Source of the DNA: Epichloe hybrida
Taxonomy: Eukaryota > Ascomycota > Sordariomycetes > Hypocreales > Clavicipitaceae
DNA length: 64,000 nucleotides
Direction: 5' to 3'
Assembly (NCBI GenBank): GCA_019022495.1
Contig: JAFEKR010000013.1
Location: forward strand, 682,001 to 746,000
Part shown: positions 25,001 to 38,000 of the stretch, piece by piece
Numbering within the stretch: position 1 is the first letter of the stretch
Layout of the letters: each line of letters begins with the position of its first letter
Translations under genes and position numbers: made by a program
The notes under the pieces: model-generated
Seen by the model: the letters and a program-made list of their open reading frames with translations, nothing else
Database searches by the model: none
Told to the model about the DNA's origin: nothing

Positions 25001-27110
25001 CTAAATCAGAAGGAAGCGAAGCTTTAAGGCAATAATCTAAAAGCATTACTAGTATTATAAATAGCAATACTATAACTAGAACTAAAAGGAGCATAGAGAC
25101 AGGTAAAATTAATAAAGGAAAGGGGATTATAAACTACCCTAAAAACAACACTACTAGTCTAAGCATAATAGAGATAGGCAAAATTAATAAAGGAAAGGGG
25201 ATCGCAAACTACCCTAAAAATAATACCACTAGACTAAGCATAGAACCCCCTAGCCCTCTAACTAAGCTAAACCTAGAGAATTTATAGCTAAAACCTTTAG
25301 GAAACGTGTTAGAACTAGGAGAAACACATGCTAGGGTAAATAAATATAATACTACATGGCTCTTATAGGGAATAATAGAGTAGCAATAGGCTATGTAATA
25401 AGCTATATTAAGCTAGGTAGTAAATAGAATAGACTGTCTAGCGTTAAGATTAACATCTAAAATCAGAGGTTTATAGAGTGCTACTACCTTAGTAGGTTTA
25501 ATACCATTAGTGTAAAATCCTACGCAGAGGATAGTATATTTACTAAGCGACTAGGGTTAACACGATAGTCACTTGGATACTTGGTCCGGACTAATAGTAT
25601 AACCGATAATACTGCTATACTAGCAAGGAATCTAATAGTAGTAGTTAAATCCGTATAATCCGCCATAGCTAACCCTATATTAACTAGACTAGGGATAGCA
25701 CATTAATCCTAGTTATTAAGGAAGAGCGGATCTAGCGTTAGATTAAGACTAGTATAATTAATGAATAGAGGTAATAGAATGAAATGCGGATTTAACATGG
25801 AAAATCACGGATATAGGATATTTTAAGCCTTATAATAAACTAGAAGAAGCTAGTACTAACCTTATTACTCATGATAGGAAATAGACTATCTTTTATAATA
25901 TTAAATTATAGGTCTAGGCTATTAAAGACTACTTGTATTATACTAACCCTAGCTAATAAGATATTATCTAAAAGAAGATCTAGATGCTATTCTAAGGAGA
26001 CGCAATAGTATGGTATAGATAACATCTTAATACAAACGAATGAGCCACTATATTTAATAATATATTATTAGTATTTACTACAGTATGGAAGGAATTTGGT
26101 ATTTAAGTGTAGGATGTAATAGCGTAGCTTGATAAGGCAAAGTACACTAAAGAAGATATCCTTAATAAAGTATCTTTTTATAAATTTATATTAAAAATTT
26201 TCTAATATATAAGAGCTAATAGCAAAATAACTAACTATTAGCTTCTAATACATTTATGCCTTAAGCTCTATCTAGGATTATAATAGATATGTCTAATGCT
26301 AACTTATAAGGATATAAGATTAGCATATATTACTATAGTGGATAATAAGAGATGCGACCTGCGTAATTACCTACGTAGTAAAGGATAAGGAAAAGGCAAA
26401 AAGAGTAAAGGAAAGCTTAAAGTCTATTTTAATATAGATATATCCGATAGTGAGTTAGAAGATAATAAAAATAAGATGTAAGCTAACTAGAATAGGCTAA
26501 TAAATACGTGATTCTAGCCTAGAAATCTATAATACTAATGGGATAATAGGAACTAGCAAGGATCCTTAGGATTTTTCTAACCTAGGCTATATTAGCAAAA
26601 TTAACTTACTAAAGGGTAAAACTAAAGGCCTTAGTGGAATAAAACTTAAGAGAATTAAGGGGAGTGACCTAGTTTTAACTAAAGCTAGTAAGAAAGGGCG
26701 TAAGATTAACTAGAAGAATAATATTCTTAAAGCTAAGGACCTTTAGGCACTAGAGGCTAATAGTAACCTAGGTATTATTAACACTAGGAAAAACCGCTTA
26801 CTAAGGAAAAGAAGTATGCCTATATTATAGTATATAATAATAATTCTAACGCATAATAGTATAAAACTTATCTCTAGGAATGCGGTTACTATATAGCTAA
26901 GGAAGGAGAGGTCTCTGATAAGGAGAATAATAAATCTAGAATATAGGAATCTAACTTTATTAAAACTTATTTTGCGAAAAACGGCGGCAAAGAAGTGGAT
27001 ATAGTAATTACTAAAACGGAAGTAGTTAAACTAAAACGACTCACACCTAGATAAGTAATTAAAGCTATTGTAAGACCTTAGGAGGTTAAATATAATAGGA
27101 AAAGAGTAAA
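25001..27110 (+). pseudogene. P gag (decayed)
   Basis: Plus-frame gag. The N-terminal part contains two copies of a 25-codon tandem duplication (about 25095-25244). A capsid-like segment at about 25900-26060 has the W/Y-rich pattern of the Ty3 capsid (GDAIVWYR followed by HLNTNE). The C-terminal part (about 26820-26910) has a cysteine/histidine-like cluster followed by KTYL-ECGY, reminiscent of the C2H2-like finger of some fungal Ty3 gag proteins, but its first two Cys now read Tyr. Stops are fewer than in G1 or S. Confidence 0.72.
25095..25244 (+). repeat. 75-bp tandem duplication in P gag
   Basis: Two adjacent 75-bp units, marked by AAAATTAATAAAGGAAAGGG at 25105 and again 75 bp on. The length is a multiple of three, so the frame is kept (25 codons twice). 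Confidence 0.85.
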
Positions 27111-30100
27111 TACATATTTAAAAATTCCTCTTAAATTCAATGATAAAGGTAAGAATTATTAAATCTACCTTAACACTAGGATATTGTTAATATTAGCGGA
27201 TAAGGCGTGGTTATAGCAAAACAGGTTAAATATAAAATAGAGAACACAGGAACCAAAGCTAGTATTTAGAGTGTAATCTTCCTTTTTTATTACTAAAACA
27301 GCTATATTTAATTTTTATCTCCTAGGAGTAGCATGTAAAATAGAAATTACTAGATATTTTATAGTTACGGCGGATATAATACTAAATCTAGGCCCTAAAC
27401 TACTACTTAGAATAAACTTTCTTTATAAGTATGGAGCGAAAATCAATTTTGTATGTCCTAGAGTAGTTTTTAGGTTAGTTTATAATATAATAGTGGAAGT
27501 AGAAATATTCTAACTAATAAGTAAAGTTCCACACTAATAGGTTATTATAGCTTATATAGTAATAATTCTACTAAAGACATAGTTAACTATAGTAGTTAGT
27601 TAGAAGGAGGCATAGGAGAACTAAGAGATAAGCGTGTACTATGTATAATTATATTTAAAGTTTTTTCCTAATATATTAATTACTAGATCTAGCTAGAAAC
27701 AGATAGTGGCGTATAACCTAACGGACAAAACCATTACTATTAGCAAACATTAGAAGGTTGCATGTCTAGTGGCAGCGAGCGAGGTTAATACTAATTATCT
27801 AGTTAATAATTCTTTTGTATATTATACTTATTTTAGTAAGGATATTATAGAGACTATAGGAGAAGAGAATAAGAAGGAGAATAAGTTAGATAAAGAAAAT
27901 AATAAGTTTAATCTAAAAAAGGTTAACGTAGGAGTACTATTATATAGAATCTTATGCCTAGAGGAGATCCTATATGTTATTAATTACTTTAGAGTATAAG
28001 TTACTAATATTAACTAGGACATAGTAAGTAAGTTTATTGAATTAATAGATAAATACAACGTTTATTAAGACAGAGGTATTATGCCTATGCCTAAGGACTA
28101 GAAAATAAGAATTAACCTTGTTAAGGGATAGTAATATTAAATAAGGCTAATTAGACCTTACTAATTAGGGGGCTAGGACGCGAGCAAACTTAACGAAGTA
28201 TATAATAAATTGCACTTAAAGGGCAAGATATTATATTTAGATGAACTAGTGGCTATAGCGTGCCTAGCGTTTATAGTGTGGCGCGAAACTAGCTAGGAAA
28301 AGAAAGAAAGGGTAGTAATTAATATAAGGCCACTTAATAATGTAGTAATGCCAGATATATACCCTTTACTAGACTAAAGCGACATTATGAATAATATATA
28401 TAGTAAGAAGGTTTTCTTACTTTTTAATAGAACGGGATTTTTCTATTAGTTACTAATTAGGAGGGACTATTAAGCCCGTATAGTAGTTATATTGAATCGA
28501 GGCCTTGAGGCGTTAAATGTGGCACTAATGGGATTTAAAAATTCCCTTACTTTTGCCTAAAGGTTTATAGACTAACTTTTCCAAAAGTATAAGTATTTTA
28601 TTTAAGTTTATATTAATAATATTATCGTTTTTTTGGATAATATTAAGGATTATTTAAATTATCTTAGCATTATGCTTAAGATCCTTAAAGAAAACAGGAT
28701 AATAATTATAGTAAAGAAATCGTTTATTAGCTATCCCGCTATCTAGTTGCTAGGTTTTGTTGTTAATAGTAATGAAATTACTAATACTAATAATAGACTT
28801 AAAGTATTTTAAAAAATGATTTTCCTAAGCAATCTATTAAGCCTTAAAACCTTTATTAGGATAGCTAGATTCCTTTATAATGGGTCCCATGGTTTGATAT
28901 ATAAATTTAACTATTATAGGAGCGAAAGACTACGCTATTAAGAGAGTTCTATAAAAAGGATAAGAAAATCACTAGTATTTTAAAACTAGTATAGAAATAA
29001 AAGACGTAATAGAAGATGTTTTTGCTAATAGTAAATAAGAAAAAGGCTTTCGAAGATATTAAAGCGTTCCTAAGCGAGAAATAGATGTTATGGCACTATG
29101 ACCTAAAGAAACCGCTTTTCCTTAAAATTAATGTATATAAGAAAGGATTTAGCTTATATGCCTTCTAATTATAAGATAAATAGGATAGTTAAAGTATCCC
29201 TAGGAAAGATATTACCAATAACGGGATTTAGCTAATCTTATTTCTCTCTAGGGTAATATTACGTGCTAAGAAATAGTATGGTTTGATAGAAGTAGAGATA
29301 GCCGTAATTACATAGAGCGTTAGGAAACTCCAAAAAATAGTTTAATCTAATAGTGTAGTAGTTAATATATTAACTAACTATTCTCTAGCTAAGGGTATTA
29401 TTAAACACACCTCGCTATTAATAATAGATCTAGATAAGGCTAATCTAAAACTAGTAAAAGTTGTGAATTATTTATTATAATTTAATCTTAGGGTGACGCA
29501 TATGCTAGGAACGTTAAATATTGTCCTAGATGCGCTTTCTAGGCTACTAGTGGAGGTAACCTATAGAGAGATAGCGTAGAAGAGTTAATATAATGAATTA
29601 AAGGTAAGTGTGTATTTCGCAAGTGAGGAATACATTATAATAGTAATTATAGATGATGAACTTAAGGCTAGAATTATATTAGGATACTAGCTAGACTAAA
29701 AATTCAGCTGAATTATCTTAGCTATAAAAGCCTATTAGGAAAGGCAAGTAGTAAGGGATGCTAGAGTTAAACTAAGAATTCCTTTATATAGATAGGATTT
29801 GCGCGAAGATAGTTTACTATACTACTATAGCGGGGATGGATTTTTCTGGCTTTGTATTCTAATAACTAAGGTTAAATCTATCTTACATCTAGTACACAAT
29901 AACTGATACTATTTTGGAATCGCTAGAATAGTAGTAGAGTTATAATTAGTTTGTTTTCCACGTATAAGCTAGTAAATTCGTGAGTATATTACCTATTATA
30001 TAGTGTGTTAGGAAAACGCTATTAATTAGTTAAAACCGCCTAGGGAGTTATAACTATTATAGTTAAAGCTAACACCTTTTTATATAATTTTACTTAATTT

Positions 30101-31290
30101 TGTGATAGATATGCTAGAAGTGTTAGCCACGAATACTATATAGCAAATAGAGGGGTATACTATATATAATTTACTATGCCTAGTGAATTGTCTATTTAGT
30201 AAGAGAACTCTTCTAATACTAGGGTATACTATATATCTAGTGGAAATTTAGGCGGAACTACTTCTCTATGCCTTATATATTATAAACTAGGGATTGCTAA
30301 GATAAATTATTAGTAATAGAGACCTAAAGTTTATATTTAATATGTGAAGGGAGATATTTAGGTATATAGGAGTTAAACTCCTTATAGGCATAGTATATTA
30401 CCCTTAGATAGATAGAACTGCGGAAAGGAAAAATTAGATAGTGATAATTATAATATAATATTATATAGTAATAGACCTAGATATAACATAGATATTGTTA
30501 CTACTAGCACTATAGTATTAGCTAAATAACACTATAGCTATAGGTATAAGGTAGGCTCCTAATAAGCTACTATATGGTTTCTGTCCGCTAAGTATTGTTA
30601 ATTTACTCTCTCTAAATAACATAACTAACACTAGATCTAATGTAAATAATATTGCGGTACTACGAAAATTATACTAGCATAAGGCCTAATTAGTGATTAT
30701 AATGGCAGCTGCGCTTACTAAAATTTGATATAATAATTGCTATAAACTAGTTAATATTAATAAAGGAGACATAGTATATCTATGACTGCATAAGGGATAT
30801 GAATTACCTAGTAAACCAAAGAAGAAATAGTCCTTATAAAGGGTAGGGCTATATAAGGTATTAGAAAAAGTGAATCCCTTAGTATATTAATTAGATTTCC
30901 CTCTAAATTCGCGTGTGTATCTAGTAGTATTAGCTATGTAGATTTAGAAGCTAGCCTAAGGAAAAGACCTATTTAAGAGAGAAAAGGCAGCTCCTCCGCT
31001 AATTACGTTTAATAATTTATAGGAAGCGGACTATTAGGAAATTAAGAGAATTTATGGCTATTAGATTAAGATTTTTAAGCAAACTAAAACATTAAGAATT
31101 AAATTCCTTGTTAGATAGAAGGGCTACACTGCTAAGGATAACTAATAGATTATAGAAGACGAAATAAGGATTAATGCAGCGGAGATAGTAGAGGATTATC
31201 TTAAGAAGAACCCGATTAATTAGGTAAGGGAGTATGTAAAGAAAGGCCTTAAACCTCCTACGGAATAATAATATTAAAGGAAAGGTGTGA
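27111..31290 (+). pseudogene. P pol: protease, RT, RNase H, integrase, chromodomain (decayed)
   Basis: The protease region is at about 27130-27460; the segment LADKAWL after a decayed D-T-G (here N-T-R) matches the fungal Ty3 type with LADK/R-W. An open stretch lies at 27769-27999. RT at about 28290-28830 has INIRPLNNVVMPDIYPL, then GFKNSLTFAQ-like sequence and the catalytic box YINN (YIDD) at 28609-28620. RNase H is at about 29100-29570 and integrase at about 29890-30720, with a zinc-binding HH/CC region and a core IISNRDLKF. A chromodomain is at about 31030-31190 (KFLVR-KGYTAKDN). Stops are mainly TAG/TAA at Trp/Gln positions. Confidence 0.88.
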
Positions 31291-31780
31291 TAATAAGGGG
31301 CGAATTCGATGTGTTAGCACGGAATTGTTATATCCTCCTATATATATTATTTATCGCGTTAGCTAAGGGTAACCTACTTAACTTGCATCCTATAACATCT
31401 TATAATACCTTTACATTCCTAGCGTAGCTAGATTCGGTGCGTGCGCATGTAATTTTATTTAATGTTAATATTTCCTATTACCTTATAAAGCTATTTAATA
31501 ACCATATAGTTATATTTTCTTAACTCTTGTATTCTTTATACCTTATAATAACCCCTAATACTTACGCGAACTTAGTGTAGTTAGATTTAGTACCTATGTA
31601 GTTATATTCTTTGAATTATTATATTTTCTATATTTTATAATAACCCTAATACCTACGTAAACTTAGTGTAGTGAGATTTAGTATAAGCATATATAATCTT
31701 ATAAAGCTTTCTTTCGCTATGTAGCTAAGTTATATAAATTTAGTAATATAAGAAGAATAGAGTTTCATAAGCTATTAGAA
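31291..31780 (+). repeat. P spacer with two or three ~92-bp repeats
   Basis: Between pol and the next frame two adjacent units (31502-31592 and 31593-31684) share the phrase ACTTAGTGTAG followed by GATTTAGTA, and a weaker third copy begins near 31400. There is no open frame. The position suggests a promoter or processing region for the downstream frame; this is inference. Confidence 0.7.
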
Positions 31781-34663
31781 GTGGAAGAGTATTATCTAGA
31801 GGAGATAAAGAAGTGTAATAGTTATAAGAGGTTTTGTATAATATATAGAAACGCTCCCTCTAAGCTTAAATATAAAGCTTATGTAATTAATTATAACCTA
31901 CTCTATTACCTAGGTAAAAGACTAGACTTTGTTTTATTTAATAATAAGTTAGATATATATAACTAAATAATTTACAAGCAAATACATGTGGTGTACCTAT
32001 GTATTTAGTGCCTAGCTTTAATATGCTAAAATTAAATAGTTAAAGAATTAGTATATATAGATTTAGTATAATACTTAGTTGATTCCTGCGAAGAAAAGGT
32101 GGCATATAAATAATAGGTAGATAACCTTCTACGTGAATTAAGCATAGTAGTTATTTTTAAAGAACTAAAGCGGTTACGCTATATGTTAAAGTTAGTACTA
32201 GAATTTCACTAATTTTAAGAGTTTACGAATCCGCTAAAGCAAATTATAATCTTACGCTAATAATAGTATCTAGTAGGCTTAATAATGGTATAAGATAAAT
32301 TGAATAAGCTATTATAGGTAGCTACAGGTGGTGTGGAAGATGTTAAAGCTATTACTACTGCTATTAAAAAGGTAGCTAGAATAGAGCCCTTATTATAAGA
32401 TATGGATAGAAAAAACGACGGCAGCGAAGATTACCTAGCTATAGCGCTAGATTTAGAGGTAGAAAGATAAGAAAGTAATTAGGTGTTATAGTAACTACTA
32501 GAAAATAATTAGGAATAAATTTAGAAACGAGAATAGTAGGCTCTAAGCGAAGTAGCTTAAAAGAGCGATAAACTTATTTACATAACTAAGGAAAATAATA
32601 GTAGTAAAGAGGAAGTTAACTACTAGGATAGTGATAAGAGTGGTAATAATATAGAGAAAATTAACCTTACTTAATTAAGCAATAAGAACGCTAAATGTAA
32701 AGTTAACGGTAATAATAATAAAGGATCTAAACCTAAAACTAGATCTAGCAGCGATAGAGAATCTGACTTTGTAGGGTCTAAGGGCAAGGAAAAAGAACTT
32801 AAGACTAAATTTAAAGATAAAATTAATAATATGCCTGCTAAATACCTTATTATACTATTATAGGTATATAAGCAAATTAGAAAACTTAATTTTTAATTAC
32901 TATTTACTAGATTTAGAAAACTAGGATCTAGATTAGAGAATTACCTACTAATGCTAAAGATTAGATTAGTAGCGTATAAAAGAGTAATAGAGGAATTTAA
33001 CGCTAAATATAAAGGAAAAGATATTAAATTAATTAACTTTAGTAGCTTTAGGCACACTATAGTAGGCTAGAAGGTAAGTGTATAGGATGTCTGCTATGTA
33101 ATATAGGCTTATGCTTATGAATTCACCTTAAATAGTGCTACTATAGTAGCTAATGGATTAGAGGTGGATTTAAGGGATGCCTACTTTATGTTATAGTAGA
33201 ACGTAGTAATCTAGATCTTTACTATTTTTAACAAATAATAGGCTGCTTTAAGCGCATAATAGCAGGTAGCGTAATAAGCAGGGAAACTAGCGCATTGATT
33301 AATAGTGAATCTACTAGAGTATGGAGTAACTAGATGAGTAAAGAATTAGGTAAAAACAGTAGTAGTAGCTTATTATAATAGTGTTATAGTTAAACATAGC
33401 CGCTAATATACTACCTATAATAGTATAGCATTACTTCTGCTATAAGCAGACTTACTAGCTTTAAGATTTATAGATAAATACAGAGGGGTAAATAGTATGA
33501 TCGCAGGAGGACTTACTAGTATTAGAAGGATAGATCTACTTTGTATTAAGATAAGGAGGACGTTAGTAATGATTAAATTAGCTAAATTCTAATAGAATAA
33601 AGAAAGAAACAAGGAGCATAAGATAAGTAAAATCAATAATTTAATTAATAAGATTAATAAGATAGACACTAAATTTAAAGCGGTGGAAAACCTTACAAAA
33701 GATATAAATAAAGATATTAATAAATATAAGACTAAAGTAGTAGAACTAGAGGAAGTAGTAAAGGAGAATATAATATTAATAACTAAAAAGTTTATCTAGG
33801 TATTAGAGATACTAAGGGACTAAAAAGGAAGAATCCTAAGCTTAGAATTAGGTGAAATATTAAAGGAATTTCATAATTAGGTTATTAATCTAAAGCGTAA
33901 TATAATTAATAAAAAAGAGCATAAGAAAAAGATAGCAGAGTTAGCAGCTATAGTAATAGAACTATGTGATAGGATTAATCTTTAAGTAATATTTATTAAT
34001 AGGCTCTTACTAGAGTAGAAGAAGCTTAAAGAAGATATAAAAATAGTAAAATTAGTCACTATAGAACTAATTTTAATAGTCTTAAGTCCGGCGGAATCTA
34101 GACTACAAATGCTAAAGAAAAGTGTTATAGAGCTATGGTCTATAATAGCCGCGCTAGAAATAGCAGATAAGCGCACTAAATTAGCTAGGGTATAAGTATA
34201 AAAGGATACTCTAGCGCTAGAAATACTACGCGGAAAGTCATAAACACTAGGATTAGCTAATAAAGTTAAATTAATAAATAAGCAAGCATATATAAATACT
34301 CTAGTGCTAGAAATGCTAATAAAGAGATAGAGACTAACTAAAAAATTAGAACTAAAGCCAAAAGTAGCTTAAGTAGTTTCGTGTCTAGTGACACTATGTA
34401 TATAGGTGGATAAGCTAGCGAATAAAAACGCGACTAAGGAAGATAAATTTATAGGGTTACTAGACTAACTTAATAAATATAAAGAAAGGGGCGTTTTTAT
34501 TTAATAATAAGGAAAACTTAAGCATGATTATAGAAGGTAAAAAGGACATTAGAGCGAAGGAATTTAGTAAGTAAAGGAAGGAAAAAAATAATTTGGAAAA
34601 AAGGGATAAGAATATAGAGCGAAAAGGAATAAGTGGTTATGGAATTAAGAATTCATCATTTAA
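31781..34663 (+). pseudogene. P accessory ORF of about 960 codons, unknown function
   Basis: One frame stays readable from ATG at 31781 to TAA at 34661. In-frame stops are TAA/TAG, and a few TGA, of the kind RIP makes from Gln, Trp and Arg codons. An intact 61-codon start (to 31963) carries EEYYLEEIKKC. A Ser/Lys/Glu-rich low-complexity section lies at about 32560-32830, then a Leu-rich part, then a strongly helical, coiled-coil-like section at about 33590-34250 (repeats of INK/LEEVVKEN type). The end is basic and Gln-rich (about 34480-34655). No signal peptide or membrane segment is evident, so an envelope protein is unlikely. No family was recognised. It lies inside the P LTRs, same strand as pol, and belongs to the element. 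Confidence 0.72.
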
Positions 34664-34859
34664 TATAATAATTCTAATTAATATTATCTAAGGAGTATGG
34701 CAGTTATGTATTTGGCGATAAATATAATAAATTTGCTTTCCTTTGTTTTCACTTCCGTTACTAGGAGGAAATTATTTTACTTTATTATAGATGCTAAATT
34801 AGACTAGGGTTTAGCTAGTTATAACTAGGATAGTTGTCTTTTAAGGCGTGCCTAGCACT
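34664..34859 (+). other. P 3' untranslated region
   Basis: About 200 bp between the accessory frame and the 3' LTR. Contains a T-rich run with CCTTTG near 34741 and no obvious long polypurine tract. Confidence 0.5.
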
Positions 34860-35067
34860 TATTACGTAGCGAAATAAACTTAGCTACTAACAAGAAGGAT
34901 AAGAACAAGTTTAGCATTATAGATAGAGGAATTAACTTACTTCTAACATCTGAACCTGCCCCTAAGAGTAGCTTTTATAAGTGAACTTAGCATGACTCAC
35001 GAACCTACGAATCCGTTAGCCCCTCTGACGGATTTGACCCAACAACGTGCAAAGCCAGCACGTAACA
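34860..35067 (+). repeat. P 3' LTR
   Basis: 208 bp, followed by ATTAT (35068-35072). The inner left end is RIP-converted (TATTACGTAGCGAAATAAAC). The outer right end is better preserved than in the 5' LTR (CTGACGGATTTGACCCAAC). Confidence 0.93.
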
Positions 35068-35072
35068 ATTAT

Positions 35073-38000
35073 AGCTATTAGGGAATAAGTAGTAAAGCGC
35101 CCGTAAGTTAAAGATATTACAGAAGAAAACAAACAAAATTATTAAGGCTATAAATAACCTAGATAAGGCAATAATGCCTTAAATAAGGGAAAGAAAGATC
35201 CACTAGGTATGGTTAGGTAAAGGATTTTAGATTAACTATACAATAAGGTCTTCTAGAAGAAGCTTAGAGTACCCTTTTAAGATATTTACTATATTATACT
35301 AATACTAGTAAAAGTAGTTAGTAATAAGTGTCTCCTATAAGCAAAAGGCGTTAAAGATATTCATTATTATAATAGGGATATACTAGGGCCTATACCACCT
35401 TTAAGAACATTTAGGGTTAAAACAACTCTAAGACTAATTAATCTAGAGAACTAAATTAATTCTATTATCTAGATAATAAAGAATGCTCTTAAAGAGAATA
35501 AGAGAAATAAAGCAAAGGCTAAGGTGAATCCGCTAAAGATAGCCCTAACGCCCCTACTAGAAATTAACACTACCCTATAGGAAAGGATTTAGGAAAGGCT
35601 TAGAACTTAAGTGTAATAGGATAGACCTTAATAGAATCTAATTAATTCACCTAAAGTAAACTTTATACTTAATATAATTATAAAACCATAAGCTATAGTT
35701 AACTAGTTATAGGATTTACTATACTTATAAGTTTATCTAGATAACCTAGAAGGAGAGCTTCTCCTAGGGCTTATTAACATAGGCTTATAAGGAAATATAA
35801 TTACTAAAAGCACAACTAGACGCTTAGGTTTGAAAATCTATCCTATAGACGTAATAAACACCACTTTATTCTCCTTATATAGGATTAAGATAATTAAGGA
35901 GGTTTAGATAAAGCTATATCTAGGAAACATCTAGATACTTACTAACTTCTATGTTAGCCTAGACTCCATTAATGTAAGCCTAATTCTAGGAATACTATTT
36001 TTCAAGCTATTATAAATATAGTTTAACTATTTAAGAAGTAGTAAACTCTTTATCTAGTGCTACTTTAGAGATATTATTATTATCTTAAGAGTTATAGGAA
36101 GCATCTAATGGCAATACACTAATATGTAACTAGCCTAGTAACTTACTATTAATATTATTATGTTTAGCTATCCTAAAGTAAAGGAAGAGAAAGATTAAAT
36201 AGTTTATAAAGGGTTAGAAGTAGAAATAGGTAATAATAAAGTACTAATCCCTATTATAACTAGAGAAGGGACTAATATTTTCTAAGAAGTTATTAAGGAT
36301 ATAATAGTAAACTATAACTAATAACTTAAAGCGGTTACAGAGGATTTCTAACCCCTAAGGTAACTAAAACCACCTAATCTTATAATAAACACGATGTATA
36401 AACGCAAAGCTAACAAGATTTATCTATATAATAATGTGCTTTCTAATAGGTTAACCCTAGAAGGAGACCCTAAATAGAAGATAAAGAAATAGGAAGAAGC
36501 AAAATCGCGTTTAGATACATCTAGGAAATATAATAAGTATATCACTAGGAGATTTAGTAAGAACCTGTAAGGTTTTAGAATAACCTAGGAATAGCTAGAT
36601 TAGATAGTTAAGGGGGTGTAAGAATATTTAATATAAGAAGAAGTTAATATTTTTAAGGAAATCCTTTATAACTAAGAAGCAGCGCTAGCATAGGACTTAT
36701 CTAAGTATAGAAAAGTTAACTTACTAGTAGCACCACCGTAAGTTATTAAGGTTATTAAGCATAAGGCATAGTAAGCTAGTTCTATCCTAATACCTCTTAG
36801 GTTATAAGGGAAACTAGTTAATCTATTAAAGAAGAAGTTAAAGTATAGGTATCTAGAAGAAAGCTATAGTTCTTATAGGAACCCCTACTTTCTTATTATA
36901 AAGAAGGACAAAGGGATTTGCCTAATCCTATTAGCTACTAAGTATAATAAAGTTACAATATATAACACGCTAATCCCTTAAGGAGCGAAGGTATTTAGCA
37001 AGAGCTTTATAATATATAAGATCTTATTTATTATTAATCTCTTATTAGGATATAATTAAGTGAAATTAGCGGAGAGAAGTAAAGACATAACTACGATTTC
37101 TACTATAATTAGCTTTTTACAACTTTACTACCTACTATAGGGAGCTACTAACTTAGTAGCCTAATTTATTAGGATTATTAGCTAAATCCTATTTAACTTA
37201 ATCCCTAAGATTTACACACTCTTTCTAGATAATATTACCATTAAGGGGCTAACCATAATATATAATAAAGAAGTAATTATACCTAGAGTACACAGATATG
37301 TAATAGAGTATTTGATTAATATTAACAAAGTTTTGGTTAATATTAAACTCTCCGATTACATAGCTTTAGCAGCTAAGTTAAAATTCTACTAGAAGTTAGC
37401 TAAAATTATGGGATTCATGTGTAGGATAAATAGACAAAAACTAACTAAGGCAAAGATTATAAAGATTCTAGACTAGAAAGTTTGCTAAGATCTATTAGAA
37501 GTGTAATCTTTTATTAGATTAATAGGAGTTTACTATATTTAGGTTAAACACTACGTATAGAAGGCAAGACTACTAGTAATTTTACTATAGAAGATAACAA
37601 AGTAGGAATAAGGACTAGAGCAATAAGAAGCTATAGATATTTTAAAGAAAGCAATAACTATAGCCCTAGTTCTTATTTCACTTAATCTTAGACTAGGCTT
37701 TAGGGAAATTATCCTTATAGTAAACGTAAGCTTGCTAGGATAGGGAGTAGTATTACTACAAATCATTAATAGTAAACGCTATCCTATTTAATACAAGAGC
37801 AGTATCTAGACCCTTACTAAGGCTAAGTATAACACCACTAAAAGAGAATACTAAGTAGTTATTTATCCATTAAGAAAACTACGAATTTACCTCTATAGAG
37901 TTCCCTTTATATTAGAAACAGATTCACAAGTCCTAGTGCACTAGCTTAACGGAGCTATTAATAATATACCTAGAGCTCTTATTATGTAATAGATAAGCTA

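Larger units (their letters stand above)
24377..35067 (+). mobile_element. P: 10.7-kb Ty3-type retrotransposon with a second long ORF
   Basis: Two 208-bp LTRs (24377-24584 and 34860-35067) have 9-bp inverted ends TGTTACGTG / CACGTAACA and are flanked by ATTAT on both sides. P is inserted in L. Plus-strand order: leader, gag (with an in-frame 75-bp duplication), protease, RT, RNase H, integrase, chromodomain, a 500-bp spacer with 92-bp repeats, then a further frame of about 960 codons. P is less decayed than L: many CpA, TpG and CpG sites and longer open stretches survive. It is therefore younger in the nest or was RIPped fewer times. Confidence 0.93.

Noticed and set aside
33982..34176. Minus-strand open frame of 64 codons
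   Set aside because: It is antisense to the coiled-coil part of the P accessory frame; the plus frame is the coherent one.
31781..34663. Envelope gene, which would make P a retrovirus-like element
   Set aside because: No signal peptide, membrane anchor or cysteine pattern is visible; coiled-coil and basic regions dominate.
37551..37766. Minus-strand open frame of 71 codons
   Set aside because: It is antisense to the RNase H region of L pol.
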